From Diadema setosum (Eukaryota; Echinodermata; Echinoidea; Diadematoida; Diadematidae), in the NCBI RefSeq assembly GCF_964275005.1, contig NC_092701.1:31559919-31623918 (forward strand): 64,000 bases of DNA, in the 5' to 3' direction. The translations under genes were made by a program, and so were the position numbers. Of the stretch, positions 35,163-46,413 are shown piece after piece (the stretch's first letter is position 1; each line of letters starts with the position of its first letter). The notes beneath the pieces were generated by a model. That model searched no databases and was not told where the DNA came from. It was given only the letters and a program-made list of their open reading frames with translations.

Positions 35163-38100
35163 CAGAGAGAGAGTAAGAGATAGACGATTGATTGATATGT
35201 AATATCATCATTGTGCCTGATGCAAAATGTAAACGAAATATAATATCCTTACCTATTGAACCAATTTCCTATGTACATAATTATTAACAGAGCACCAGTG
35301 CTTTCATGGTATGGTGGAATTTCCCTCTTACATGCTGCAAGAGAACGGTGCACTAGTTCCTTGTTGTGACTTTCTTTGGTATAGGGTCTGGTCTGTTACA
35401 CTGGCTTCCAGACAAGCGTTTTGAATCACTTATTTCTTTTTCTTTTTTTTTTCTTTTGCTCCTGTTTATTTAGCTCACCAACTCTTTAAACCACTTTTTT
35501 CTCTCTTTACCATAAATCTTATTTTTCATTTAAAGTTTGTCATAATAGGGTTTTTTCATATTCCCTTTATGTCTGGTGTTCGTGTGTGTTTCAATTGCAG
35601 AATATTATAAAACCATCTTATAATTGTTAAATTCATTACCGATTCCTTTCATTGGCAACCCATTTTGAGATTTTAAGTTCCTATTTTCTCCCCTCAGATT
35701 CAAAGATATTGTCTAAATTTAATTTCTCGTTTCATGCTAATTTTATGAATTTAACTATTTTTATCATTCTTTTTGTAATGTAAGTGTCACGCAGTTAAAG
35801 GTGTCAATTCGATGATGAGAAATCATAATTTCTCCAACAAAAATCCCCTAGGCTTGGTGGGTAAAATGTTATGCTTGAATTATCATTGCATTTCGTATGG
35901 GCCTACCTAATGTAAAGTAATATCATAATCTTTCCGTCAGTGGTCACTCCTCTATAATTATGCTCTATTAATGTGATTGGCTCACAACTGGTATTCTCCT
36001 GAAAAGATACTTGCATGATACATCGGTACATAAACATGAAGCACCGTAGTTTATTTTTCTTTGGCTTATGTCATTCTATTTTACGTTATATTATCTTTAA
36101 ATACATTTTATCGACCACTTGAGATGAAAGCAAGTTAGATAATTGGAAGCAGAGGACATATCAGTTTCGTCTCTGTTGTATGGAATCAGAACTAAATTTT
36201 TAAATGCACTATGCGTGACGTGAGTAATCAATTTGGTTAAGTACTGCATCGAGATAGTTGAGAAAGCATTGTACTAACTTATGCACACATTGATTGAAAA
36301 GGTACATCAATCAAACATATACATTCAAGGGGACACAAATACACAAAGAGAGATGTTATAACTGAAATCTGCTGAAAAATAGAGATTGTAATGAGAATAT
36401 ATTGGTTCAGTTTCAGTTCAGTTTATTTTACACCAAGCATTAAAAACATACAGAACATACAACAAAACAAGAAGGTACACATGAAGTTCATAAATCATAC
36501 AAGATCCAATGTGGAGGTATGAACACAACAAAGACAATGCCATTAGTAGAGGAAGCGGCAAGAAAGGGAAAAGACGTGGTGAGTACCTGATCCATGTGCT
36601 GTAACATTAGTATACAAACCATTGACAGTTTAAAAAATGTAGTTGACAAAACAGGAAAAGTCAAAATAATACAGACATTACAAAACAAACTTCGAAGGTA
36701 TGAACGATAACGCAACAAAAAAAAAATACCCCTTTAGGTAGTTATGTGTATAATCTTCAAAGATTTTTTTATGGATGATGACGCTTTTTCTCTCGGGATA
36801 AGATACCATGTATAAGGATCCTGATATATAACTGAATTCTAAAAAATATGATTATAACATTGATATAGTCATTAATGTATAATTATGTATTATGTATAAT
36901 AATATAGTTTATTATATGATTACTAGTATTTTTGATAAAGTAGCTTAAAAAAATATTCCTTGTTATGCAATGACTATACAGCATCATTAAAAAGATTCTT
37001 TTCCTGTATTTGATGATGACCCTATTTCAAAAGATTTGAAACTGGCTTTATCCAAAACTTCGAGTACGAAAGATGCGGAATCACCTTACACTTTTGGTGA
37101 TATTAATGATAATTGTCTTTCTTTAAGGCATCAGACTTGAGTACGACTGGCAGACAGAGACGTTGGAAGTATTAAAATCTTTGGAGAACCTCACCGTGCC
37201 CAATGACATCTGCTTTAAGCCTTTCAAGATATTAGATCCCATAGACTGTTCAAGACCTAAGGAGGACCAATGCGTTTCGGCTGGCTCCACTCTGCACAAA
37301 GTGGTTCCCCTGAAGAGTGGGTTTGTGGGCGTCGTCAGCTACGGCCGGGAAATTTGCAGCGCCCCATCTTTCATACGAGGTGAAGATTACTGAAAGTTCG
37401 TTGTTCTGCATCTTATATAACGCATACTGATCTCACACCAGTTAATGAAATGGACCCTCCTGTGATGAGCCCTGGCACTCGGCTGTTTAAACATAATGGA
37501 GCAAATAGTGGGGGTTGCCAGAAAGTAGAAATAATTGGCTTTGGGTCGATGATGACTTGATGACTTTATCAGGAATTTACTTCTTAATGTCACCATTTAG
37601 TTCTAGATGTTATTTCTGTAAAGTATGCATTGTTTGTTTTTGTACCTTTTTGTACATTCCTTCGCACATACATTAAAAGCATTTTTCTTTAAATATGCAT
37701 ACGTATTTCCTTTTAACATTTTTCTTTGTATTTTGGTTTGCCTTTTGCTCGATGGAAACAAAAAAAAAAATTGAATTGAAACAGTATCCACCCATTGGCG
37801 GATGCTGATTTTTTCACTTAAATTTCCCTGTTCTTGACTGAGAGGCAAAACAAAGATAGACAGTTTCCTTAGTTCAAAAGGAATAGGGAAATAAGCGTTG
37901 GTCGTTACAAGGAAATCTATACGCTTGTATCAATCAGTTGTGTAGATATAAGTCACTAATTACATGACTGGGAAGAGAGGGCTTCTATAGTTGCGGATAT
38001 GAAACTGAATCGTTTTCTCTAAGGAGTATAATGCTTATCTTTTGTTAGATTTATAAATAGCTGAAGAGGCGTATTCATAACCCTTCCTTGTATAATTCCA

Positions 38101-39235
38101 AAGAGTGTTTGTTTGTTGTTGTTGTTTTTTTATTGTACAGCACCCATCAGTCAATAGCGTTTAGAGATTTTCTTATGGTTCTTTCCCTAAGACTGTCTGT
38201 AGAACTGCAATAGTAGGAATAGGCTGTGAGGAAACCATTGTGTTACATGATACTGTTACGTGTATTATCAGTCATGTCAGTGCGTTTCTTTTGCAACCGT
38301 ATCGAACGTGCCTAATAGTGTATAAAGTTCAGTATACTGTCACCGCAATGATTATGAACTTTAGATCCTTGATTCTTAAAGGCTGTCGAATGACTTTCGA
38401 CTGCGTGCTGTCGAAATAGCTGATAACCAACAGTCATAGTCAGCTTTACTTCATACCTTTTGTCGTCCAGAGTTTTCTATTGAAGGATTCTCGTGTACAA
38501 GTTCTCTGGTTCGTTTTGTAGAAAAATTGTGCTTATCGCATTCACAATGAATCAAGATGATATGAGCAAGGTGAAACTCAGAAGTCCATATCTATACTCT
38601 GCAACCTCATCCACTTCGCACATTTCTTGGCAGTCTTATATTTAGCATCTCGTTGTTTACATCTGTCACTATACACGTGCATGTACTGAAAGATAAATCT
38701 GCAAACACTCATATCGGAACTATTTCAGTTCCGACATTACTCCGTATTTCAAACGTTTTGTTACATGACAATTAATACAGTTATTGCCGATAATGCTGAT
38801 TCTTTATTATTGTCAAAGCGCTTAGAGCTCAAATTATCTTTAAAACTGTATATGTGAATACATTAATGTGTGATCTATAAAGGCAACCATTATTGAAAAT
38901 AAAAGTTTATATCCTTCACAGTTAAGGATCAACACTCTTCAGCCCCACACGTGAACCTACTGACGGTGATGGGTGGGACAGTGGGAGGAACTGTTGTGAT
39001 TCTCTTTTTGGTATTTGGTGTCATTATACTGGCCAGGCTGTGCAGTAGAAAGAAAGGTAGGCCTATGATTACATTACCTATTCATGTTCCCATCCCATCA
39101 GTTTCTTACCAACGTCTTGTCCCCACCGTAGGCCTTAATATGGTAATATTTTCCAAAAATCGTTCCTCACACTCTTTCTCCATTTCTCCATCGACCTCTC
39201 TTTCTTCTCCCCACCCGTCCACCTTCTCTCTCCCT

Positions 39236-39272
<37 letters not shown>

Positions 39273-39310
39273 TATATATATATATTTATATATTCATATA
39301 ATATATAAAC

Positions 39311-39351
<41 letters not shown>

Positions 39352-39376
39352 TTATTACTATATGAGATATACATGC

Positions 39377-39422
<46 letters not shown>

Positions 39423-41868
39423 TGATCTTCTCAGTCTCTTTGTCTCTGTCTCTCCTCATAATTTTCCCCACCGTCATCCTCAATCTCTTTTACAGATTGT
39501 CCACTTCAGTTTCATTATTTCAATGTTTCTCCATGCACTTGCGCAAATTAATTCGTTATGAAAAATCAGCAGCGATCACCTTAAGATATAAATGACTGTA
39601 CTTGAAGAGTAAATTTAAAAGAAGTATAAAATATCCAATTACGTGTATACAAAAAAGTTCATTTTTGCCGCATATTCTATCTAACAAGTAAGTAGAGAAG
39701 ACCGTTATTGTCCATTTCTTTTGACTTCACGTTCTGTCTGTTCAATCATATAACAACTACTTTGTTTTCGTCTAGGATATACCAACATCGGCAGAAGAAT
39801 ATAGAAAAACAAAATTATCTTGCTAGTTGTGAGGACAGTTTCCTATTCATTTGTAATTGTTATTCATTTCTTAACATTTCTCTTTTTTTATCAACGCTGT
39901 CCCATCCAATACTTGTTGGCATAAGTTATCGTAATACGCAATGGTAAATAGAGGCTTGAAATTATTGTTTTCCTTTACTTGTTGGTCTCTTTTTTTCTCG
40001 CAAACAGCTACTAGACAGGATGAAACCTCTGCAACTTACCAAAGATCTGATGCCCCGGATCAACGTGGCGACGCAAGAACGGTAAGTAACACGAGGTACC
40101 CGTAACACGATGAGAAATGTGGAACATTTAGCCACCTCAAGCGGGGATTCCTTGCAATCATAATATCTATTCTGCTTTGTTACACTAACTCTGTCTGTCT
40201 TTCTTTCTCTCTCCCTCTCTTTCTTTCTTTCTTTCTTTCTCTCTCTCTCTCTCTCCCTCTCCCTATCTCTCTTGCTAAATCAATCTAAAGTAACCTAAAC
40301 TTCGTAACCAATTCAAAATGGAAAGAGAATATCACGATTTGCTAAGCCTGCATCAACATTGCATTTAACATACTTTACTGTATGTTGAGTCAGCTACTTA
40401 CTAACGCATTTTGCAGAGTTTTGCAATCACTCAGTGATGTCAATGCGTGAAGGAAATTGGACTGAATTATAACAATCATTATTGATACACCATGACTACC
40501 ACCACCGTCATCAATACCTTAATCTTAATCCTTATCACTGATGTTGTAAGGTTGACGAGGAAGGTTTGATATACGTCTCAGTATCACACGAAGAAACTCG
40601 CTCTAACCAGCAAGCGACGCCCATCCGAACCGAAGATCAAATCGTCTATTCCTCAGTCAGAACTGGAGACAATGGAATCCACGTGAGTAGAAAGTGCCAG
40701 TTACCTGACCAGGGCCCCGTTTCATTAAAAAAAAAAAAAAAAAAAGTCGATATGATAGTGACTCTTGCTGGGTGCTATGGCAATTGTCATGTTAACGACA
40801 AGAATCCAGTTTCCTGATTGGCTGTTGCTATGAGAAGTTGCCATTCCAGCAAGAGTTGCCATCCTAACATCTTTTATGAAATGGGCCACAGGTTACAACT
40901 TTTTTCGTCAGCCTATTTGAGGATATCGCTCTCTGAATGTGCAATTCCAGCCCCATTTTCATGTTTTGACCGATAAAAACAAAATGAGATCATTATATTC
41001 ATGGAAGTTTCATCTAAATCGGATAAAAACTTTTTACAGTCATATTATTACCCCCCCCCAAAAAAAAAAAGAAGAGAAGAAAGAAATAAAATCAAATTTC
41101 AAATAATTTGCGGAGATGCTCCTCTTTCTCTAAAGGTGGACATACCTATATGTTTAATATTTTTTCTTTCGTCACTAAGTTAAGTGACACCTTGTTTCTT
41201 TTTCTTTTAGTTCATGCGGCGATTTTCTTTGACTTACATGTACGTTATAAAAGTAGAAGTATGTAAGTATATAAATATTTTTTCTTCTTTCCCCTTGATG
41301 AAGTACATCATATTGGGAAAACGCAATGTTTCCAAGTGCTTCAATGAACTTTACGTATTGTGCTTTTAAGAAGACATCCTCAAAAAGCTCTTACGAAGAC
41401 CTCAAATTTATTAACCTGTACGCAATATTTCCAACAAGAAAAAACATACAAAAATAGGTCCAAACTTAGAGTCAGTAAAACAGAGTTCTACTTTGTTTTG
41501 AGCATTTACTGAGTAAAATTATGCAGTATCTGTTTTATACGTTTTGTCCCTTTAAAAAATGAGGCACTTTTTCTATTAACGGTATGAAAGGGTAAAAATA
41601 TGTAGATATAAAACTTATTTTATGTATGCAATAACTGACCTTACAGGTCGATGAGAACAATTTGGTCTACTTCAGTGTGGCACATCAACATCGCCCGGAC
41701 TCGTCCGACGTCCACGAACTCGTCCAACCGGAAGAGACAACGATCTACTCCAACGTCAACGGCAAGAAGACTCCGGTGTCGGCTACGGACGCTCATGAGG
41801 ACGATGTGCGTAAAACCGATGTCGTCGCTGAACTCTATGCCACCCCTTTCAAAGAATGCAAAGCCTAG
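18340..41868 (+). CDS. Gene B: complete Ig(x3)-FN3 transmembrane receptor with three ITIMs and one ITSM
   Basis: Eleven exons: 18340-18409, 19259-19618, 21005-21331, 22604-22924, 23396-23680, 24335-24355, 37128-37379, 38922-39056, 40008-40081, 40551-40682, 41647-41868. Their sum is 2199 nt, 732 codons plus TAG, with no stop at any junction. Order: signal peptide 1-24, Ig1 24-143, Ig2 144-252, Ig3 253-359, FN3-like 360-454, linker 455-461, cysteine-bearing segment 462-545, helix about 558-582, tail to 732. Tyrosines in motifs: Y623, Y648, Y667 (ITIM type), Y693 (TxYxxV), Y723 (ELYATP). The protein should sit in the plasma membrane and, from the motif family, act as an inhibitory receptor; the ligand is unknown. 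Gene C is its intact paralogue. Odd points: intron 6 is 12.8 kb because of nested insertions, and Ig3 reads DYVSYEC where the Ig norm is DxGxYxC, which gene C keeps. The start is the first ATG giving a strong signal peptide and matches gene C. Confidence 0.85.
19259..19618 (+). CDS. Gene B exon 2: first Ig-like domain
   Basis: 360 nt, phase 1 at both ends, after a CTTCAG acceptor and before a GTATGT donor. VITCTY, LGWIV and DEKTYRCQA give the paired cysteines, core Trp and DxxxYxC of an Ig fold. Extra cysteines (GGC, QC, VCCG) suggest additional disulphides. Only five residues differ from gene C, so this is the most constant of the three Ig domains. Confidence 0.85.
19672..20039. mobile_element. 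TTAA-type palindromic MITE in gene B intron 2
   Basis: GGGATGGTACAGTATTGGTG at the left and ACTATACGATCCCTTTAAAG at the right are degenerate inverted ends; an inner pair TTTGATGAAAATCGGGTTT / AAACCAATTTTCATCAAAC also pairs. Same family as 59162-59544; shared with gene C at about 49256-49658. Confidence 0.65.
20040..21004. other. Remainder of gene B intron 2
   Basis: AT-rich with ACACATA/TGTATGT-type low-complexity words; no gene seen. Confidence 0.5.
21005..21331 (+). CDS. Gene B exon 3: second Ig-like domain
   Basis: 327 nt, phase 1-1. [19 protein letters not shown] and SILTYRP...TLVCSLS carry the Ig cysteine-Trp-cysteine core in a C2-like arrangement, similar to nephrin or CD80-type second domains. 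Several N-glycosylation sequons are present (NQT, NIS, NAT, NLT, NSS). About 20 residues differ from gene C. Confidence 0.85.
21332..22603. other. Gene B intron 3
   Basis: Contains a (GT)n tract at about 22402-22447 followed by a (CA)-rich stretch. No gene seen; alignable with gene C intron 3 (50906-52225). Confidence 0.55.
22604..22924 (+). CDS. Gene B exon 4: third Ig-like domain
   Basis: 321 nt, phase 1-1, read from the CTCGTAG acceptor to a GTAAAC donor. It encodes [20 protein letters not shown], then WVKVG and [20 protein letters not shown], i.e. the Ig cysteine, Trp and YxC positions. The usual glycine in DxGxYxC is replaced here; gene C has DYGLYQC. No ATG lies near the start of the exon, so it is easily missed by simple ORF scans. 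Confidence 0.85.
22925..23395. other. Gene B intron 4
   Basis: No recognisable feature beyond homology to gene C intron 4. Confidence 0.5.
23396..23680 (+). CDS. Gene B exon 5: fibronectin-III-like domain
   Basis: 285 nt, phase 1-1. SSIHVAWQP and [15 protein letters not shown] match the FN3 B-strand Trp and the L-x-G-L-x-x-x-T-x-Y strand E/F signature. Four cysteines and many sequons (NIT, NTS, NTT, NFT, NCS) are unusual for FN3 and point to a glycosylated, disulphide-bearing extracellular module. Confidence 0.8.
24335..24355 (+). CDS. Gene B exon 6: 21-nt microexon
   Basis: Codes for seven residues (PLSPFEY plus shared codons) between an AAG acceptor and a GTAAGT donor, phase 1-1. Gene C keeps the same 21 nt and borders with only one silent change. 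The pyrimidine tract lies some distance upstream, as is common for microexons. Confidence 0.65.
24388..24735 (-). mobile_element. LINE 3' end fragment in gene B intron 6
   Basis: Starts with an ATTTC microsatellite, the minus-strand form of a (GAAAT)n LINE tail, followed by unique sequence absent from gene C intron 6. A CA-rich tail follows. Confidence 0.5.
24963..25130. mobile_element. Foldback MITE in gene B intron 6
   Basis: The two halves are inverted: GGAAGTCGGAAGGAGCG...ATAGCTATAG...AAGCTTTCG against CGAAAGCTCGG...ATAGCTACG...GCTTCCAACTTC. The gene C copy at 54851-54993 is better preserved. Confidence 0.7.
26824..29200. repeat. Left subterminal array, about 40 copies of a 60-bp unit
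   Basis: A unit of about 60 bp with AACCCATCTGGGTAA, then a (T/A)GCCCATATGGG box, then TTCATATGGGAAT. Copies degrade toward the middle and right. Long minus-strand ORFs here (26828-28046) are repeat translations, not genes. Confidence 0.85.
29201..32574. other. Central part of the CCCATATGGG element
   Basis: No protein recognised. A GTAAGT donor at about 29351 and a TTGCAG acceptor at 31800 before a short open end ([14 protein letters not shown], stop) could be borders of a spliced transcript; this is weak. The rest is AT-rich. Confidence 0.3.
32575..33482. repeat. Right subterminal array, about five copies of a 187-bp unit
   Basis: Units repeat GGTGCAAAATCCTAGGGGCC, GCCCACATATTTACCACATA and several CCCATATGGG boxes, spaced about 187 bp. 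The unit differs from that of the left array, but both share the palindromic box. Confidence 0.85.
34095..34123. repeat. (AG)n followed by G run
   Basis: Simple repeat inside the outer LTR-like fossil. Confidence 0.85.
35096..37127. other. Right part of gene B intron 6
   Basis: (AT)n at 35096-35160, then sequence alignable with gene C 55080-55950. A LINE-tail-like insertion lies at about 36405-36720. No gene seen. Confidence 0.5.
36405..36720 (-). mobile_element. LINE 3' end fragment in gene B intron 6
   Basis: GTTCAGTTTCAGTTCAGTTT starts an insertion absent from gene C, in the style of a minus-strand LINE tail with a short 3' microsatellite. Confidence 0.45.
37128..37379 (+). CDS. Gene B exon 7: membrane-proximal cysteine-bearing segment with alternative secreted end
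   Basis: 252 nt, phase 1-1, acceptor CTTTAAG, donor CGAG then GTGAAG. It holds four cysteines (DICF, IDCSR, DQCVS, EICSA) and a C-terminal [17 protein letters not shown] that could be the end of a degenerate FN3 fold; I do not recognise the domain with certainty. Read through the donor, the frame adds Gly-Glu-Asp-Tyr and stops at 37391-37393, giving a form without helix or tail. Confidence 0.75.
37391..37393 (+). other. Alternative stop codon for a secreted form of gene B
   Basis: TGA in frame four codons past the exon 7 donor. The read-through product would be about 549 residues and lack helix and tail. ATTAAA at about 37671 might serve as poly-A signal. Confidence 0.5.
38922..39056 (+). 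CDS. Gene B exon 8: transmembrane helix
   Basis: 135 nt, phase 1-1. A Ser/Pro/His linker leads to a glycine- and valine-rich helix ending in ARLCSRKK, whose basic residues set a type I topology. No Arg or Lys lies inside the helix, so no ITAM-adaptor pairing is suggested. Confidence 0.85.
39220..39420. repeat. Self-complementary microsatellite (CT)n-(AT)n-(AG)n, gene B copy
   Basis: Same structure as in the gene A intron at the same place, with a shorter AG arm. Confidence 0.85.
40008..41868 (+). CDS. Gene B exons 9-11: cytoplasmic tail with ITIM/ITSM motifs
   Basis: Exons 40008-40081, 40551-40682 and 41647-41868. Exon 10 starts with [11 protein letters not shown] and also carries QIVYSSV. 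Exon 11 starts with the related [11 protein letters not shown] and adds TTIYSNV and ELYATP. The shared VDE-x-x-L-[IV]-Y-x-S-V start of exons 10 and 11 suggests that one arose by exon duplication. Four of the tyrosines fit [ILVT]xYxxV. Confidence 0.85.
40710..40891. mobile_element. MITE in gene B intron 10
   Basis: Orthologous to the insertion in gene A; differs mainly in the length of its poly-A tract. Confidence 0.75.
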
Positions 41869-41917
41869 GAGGTTTTTATCAACAGCAGCTGAGTCTTTGA
41901 TCGTCTACCTTACTTGG

Positions 41918-42432
41918 CAGTACGACCTCACTATTCGGACATGTCGGGACCGGCGCTCTTCCGGATAAGGGATTTGGCCAGATGTGGGAGACTCAGTGTT
42001 TAATACACGCAACTGTATACCCAATGGTAGCTACATGTATAATGTATTAATTTTGAGTGAACATGTCCCATCCTCGTCAGCTGGTCTGCGTTCAGAATTC
42101 TCTGATTATTTGCTCAATGAACGATCGTCTGTACCGTACCCTTTTTTGGTAAAAAAAAAAAATCTGTTCATGTTTCTGCGGTGATATGAGAGTAGTAAAT
42201 ATCTGAATGCATGCTATTTAGATGAAAATTAGATGTGAATGTATGTTAATAATGTTGGGAATGATATGTAATTCATTGGAGTTACTGTAGGAATTATGAT
42301 TGAGTTTGAAATTACTCCTTTTCCCGTAATTATCACTTATCAGAATGAAAAAAAAAAAAATCAAGCCGAGATCGCATCCGGATAATAGAGATATCCGGAA
42401 AAGGGAGGCCGGATAGGAGAGGTCGGACTGTA
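41918..42432. mobile_element. Pogo/Tigger-like MITE in the 3' UTR of gene B
   Basis: Orthologous to the element after gene A; nearly identical. Confidence 0.65.
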
Positions 42433-44891
42433 TAAGTTTTTTTTTTTTTTTTTCGCCTGTACTGAGATTGAGCATAAAATAGTTTTTGCTTGAAAATCTA
42501 AGGATTGCAGCTGTTTTTCAAAGTGGCATGTCACTTAAGCACAGATTGGTTACAAATATACAGTTTTTTCATGTCTTTTGCCCATAATGGTTATACGTGT
42601 TGTGAAAATCGATAGGTCTGTTCACATTTTGTTTCATTTATTACAATAAGTAATTAGTAGGCCTAAATCCAATACCCTCAGTTGCGGTAGACTCTGTAGA
42701 AGATTAACACGAGTTTGTAAGATTGTAATTCATTCAGTTGAACAACTTTCTTAAATGAAAAAGGATTTGAGTAGTCACCTAATTATCGGTATTTTAATTT
42801 ATTGTTGAAGACAAAAGCATATACGTATGATTCATAATACTATTATTATAGTCTATGTCAAGTTGGTCGGGTTCTTTCAGTGTATAATTCTGCTGCTACT
42901 AAGAACTACAGTTTGAATGTCTCTAATATGTAACGTGTCTGTTGGTATTTGAGAACATGACAATCATGATGACTTTGATTAAAGTCTACAAATTTTTAGG
43001 GTTGGAAATATGGTATTAAACCACCAAAAAACTTTTTGTTTTACTTTAAGCACTACTTTGAAACATGTAATGGATAATGTCAGATACATTTTACATTTCT
43101 GACTAAAATCACAATATTTCTCATGAAAATAAAGGTTTGAAACTGCAATATTCATTTCAGACACAATATTTCTCATGACAATATAGGTTTGAAACTGCAA
43201 TATTCATTTCAGACTTTTTATACAAGAAAACGCCAGACAGAGGAAAAGATGAAAGAGGAACAGCGTCAAAAAGCACAATACGAAAATTTATGCAACATTG
43301 ACACGCAAATACAAAAGTGAAATTTAAAAAAAAAAAACTTTACGTATGCAATAAGTGATATTTTTGTAAATTATATCCACGTTGAAATAGTGAAAGTTTC
43401 ATTTTCAAAAGAATACAAATACGATTTTGACCACTTTGCTGCCATCAATTCACGCAAATACAAAAGTGAAATTAAAAAAAAAAAAAAAAACTTTACGTAT
43501 GCAATAAGTGATATTTTTGTAAATTATATCCACGTTGAAATAGTGAAAGTTTCATTTTCAAAAGAATACAAATACGATTTTGACCACTTTGCTGCCATCA
43601 ATTCACTTTAGAAATATAAATGGGGAAAAAACCCTCAATCTATGACGTTTATTTTACCATTTTACGCTTCCAAATCCGGCATGATTGATAAGTTTTCGCA
43701 ATGGACATGATGGATCGTAACGTTCGTGAATTATATCCCACATGCGGTTCATTACTGAATTTCAAAACTAACAAAATTCAAAAAAAAAAATCTTACTGGA
43801 ATGTCGTTTACCTGTAATTATTCCTAACCAGTCTGTAATCTTTTCACATGAAAAGATAATTTCAGTCAAGTCACTTCAATAAAGATTCAGCATAGATTAT
43901 AAAATCAGGTGTTACCCTTTCAGTGAACATTATAAGCTATATTTAAAAAAAAAAAAAACTATGGTAAAACTTCAATATGTCTGCTCAATTCATAACCCCA
44001 TACTCGCTTACGTGCAAAAGAATGGATTAGATCAAATTTCATTCAAATGGCAGTGAGGCTCGATATAAACCTTCTTTTTTGTGTGTGTCCAGCGTTACTA
44101 TTCGATTCAAAGGAAATAAGACGGTTGTGACTCCATTCTCGTAAACCATGTTGTGCTCAAACTCATTCATTTGTTACTGCTATGATATTGCCCACCCAAA
44201 TGTATGTACTAGGTGCTACCATGGACCTAATATACCATAGAATATTCACGGCAGTCATTCTCTGATGTAATGATCGTCACTGACACATGATTATGTGCAT
44301 CTTAATGAGTACATTCAGATGTCTTGACAATAACGATTGTGTGATCATGCATCGTATCGTTTCCCTCATTTCAATCTTGTGTCGCTGATGTGCCTTTTTC
44401 TGACGGAAATGTTTTTGAATGAATACAGATGATGAGGAGCGGCAAAACCTGAGATCATGACAAATTTTGTGTCAAAAGATGGGCAATTGCTGATTCGCAC
44501 ATTTTCACACCTGTTCTCTACCATTACCACCCCATTTTGCTCTGGAATAAGCTGCGGAAAAGTGAAATATTGAGATCATAAATGACAATCATTCTGCCAA
44601 AATGTTAACTTTCTTTTAAAATATTGCCTGCTTCTCCCAAGCGAAATTACTTGAGGCATGATTTCCTAACATACACCACAACTGCACAGTCACTTTACTT
44701 GATTTTTGTGAGTTATTTTCTTCTGCGCATATTGTTTTAGATTTCTCGAATCTCCGTCTTGTTATTCTCCCAGCTTACTGGCGGTGACGATCATGGGATC
44801 AAAGCAGTGAAGTATGCTTAAAATGTCTTTGTGGGGTTTTTGAGATGTACAGGTGCATGAATTAATTACGATACGATGAATGTCCTTGTAT
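42433..44891. other. Intergenic DNA after gene B
   Basis: Near-identical to 13302-15591, but with a 147-bp segment (GCAAATACAAAAGTGAAATT...) present twice in tandem at about 43308-43605 where the other copy has it once. No gene seen. Confidence 0.6.
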
Positions 44892-45348
44892 ATAAGCCAG
44901 TTCGGAGTTAGCTCATGGGCACATTGGTCCGAATGACCTTTCTTTTTTCTCAGTCGGTTAAGGGGCTCTTCACTCGTTTTCAGAGCGACATAATGCATAA
45001 GCTTTACGAAGCGATTTATGGTATTCATCAATCCTGCTTAAACAAAGAATGAACTCGCATAGACCAGATGGCCAGGATGATCCGTCAATTAACATTTGGG
45101 AAAGCGTCCATTTCATTATCTTACATTGAATGTAAGAACAACCTCTTTCTATCGATATTGCCAAATACCACTTTTGCTGTCAGGTGGATGTGCTGGCAAG
45201 CAGCATTTATAAGGATTACATGAATAATCATTATACATAATAATACACCACAGACGCTTATCCCAGTGACTTAAAAAACCAACGTGCCTGTTGGTCCGAA
45301 TGACCTTCTTTCTGCTCATGCGCAAAGTGGAACTCCGAACTGGCTTAT
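44892..45348. mobile_element. MITE of about 457 bp, copy after gene B
   Basis: Duplicate of 15592-16048 with the same flanks; nearly identical. Confidence 0.8.
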
Positions 45349-46413
45349 TAGGTCCATGGTGCTACAAAAAAAAAAAAAAAAAAAACATTTCCCACTTTTG
45401 ATCCTTAATAGTTCGAAAACTACATATCAGATAACACTGTCATTGCTATGAGTACTGTGTAATAGCTTAATAGTGTACAATTTAGTTGGAGGTAATTTGA
45501 ATATGAAAGCATGAAGTATTTTCATTAAATCCATGGTTTATTTTAAAGTTAAGTGCAAGACTTTGGTCAAATTTGAACATTCTGTACAAAGTTGAACTTT
45601 ACGCAGGAATCAGTGGTGTGTATGTGAGTGTGTGCTTACAATGACCCTAAACAATAGACATGAATACCATAAATATCACCTTTTTCAGAGATCTTGCTGA
45701 CTAGACCTCTGGTCTCTTGCTCCAAGACATATTAATAAGTTCTGATGGATTGCCCTGGACACTGCTGGTCTGATTACATGGTAAAGGTTAAAATGCATGC
45801 ATACGAAAAAGAGTAAGCCTAATTATGTTTGCATGTGCTTGCATGCACAACATTTCAGGATGAATAAAGATTAGCTGTGATAGTGGAATTTCTCATTAAT
45901 ATGTAATAGGGCATTAAAACCCTAACCATTGTGTAGGACCATTGTCTGGGTGTCAACTACAACTACACACTCCCACACACACCAATAGTTTATTGACCCT
46001 TGTGCAAAGTTGGTACAGAGGGTTGAAAGTAGAGGAAAATCTGGACCCTAACTTAAAGGAAACCAAAACCCTAAGAGACATGTGTATTGAGTGAAAGCAG
46101 AAACATTAGTAGCACACATCAGTCGTTGAAAGCCTGAGGAAAATCGGAACCCGATGCAAAAGTTATGAATAAAAGTTTTGATGTTAGAACTGGATGAGGA
46201 GACTACTAGAGATTATGCCGTCATGTGGAGTGAAATTATGCACAAATTATAAGAGAAATGCAAGTAATGATTTGACAGTCAGTATTAATCATATACAAGG
46301 TGTCTTCGTGGACTTTTATACAGTAAAGCCATGGTAAAGGTCCTGTTTGTAGTGACTACCTGTCTATTACAGCCATTAGACAGGTTTGACTGTGGTAATG
46401 GTCAGTACAGACC
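45349..46413. other. Intergenic DNA before gene C
   Basis: Copy of 16049-17104; no gene seen. Confidence 0.5.
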
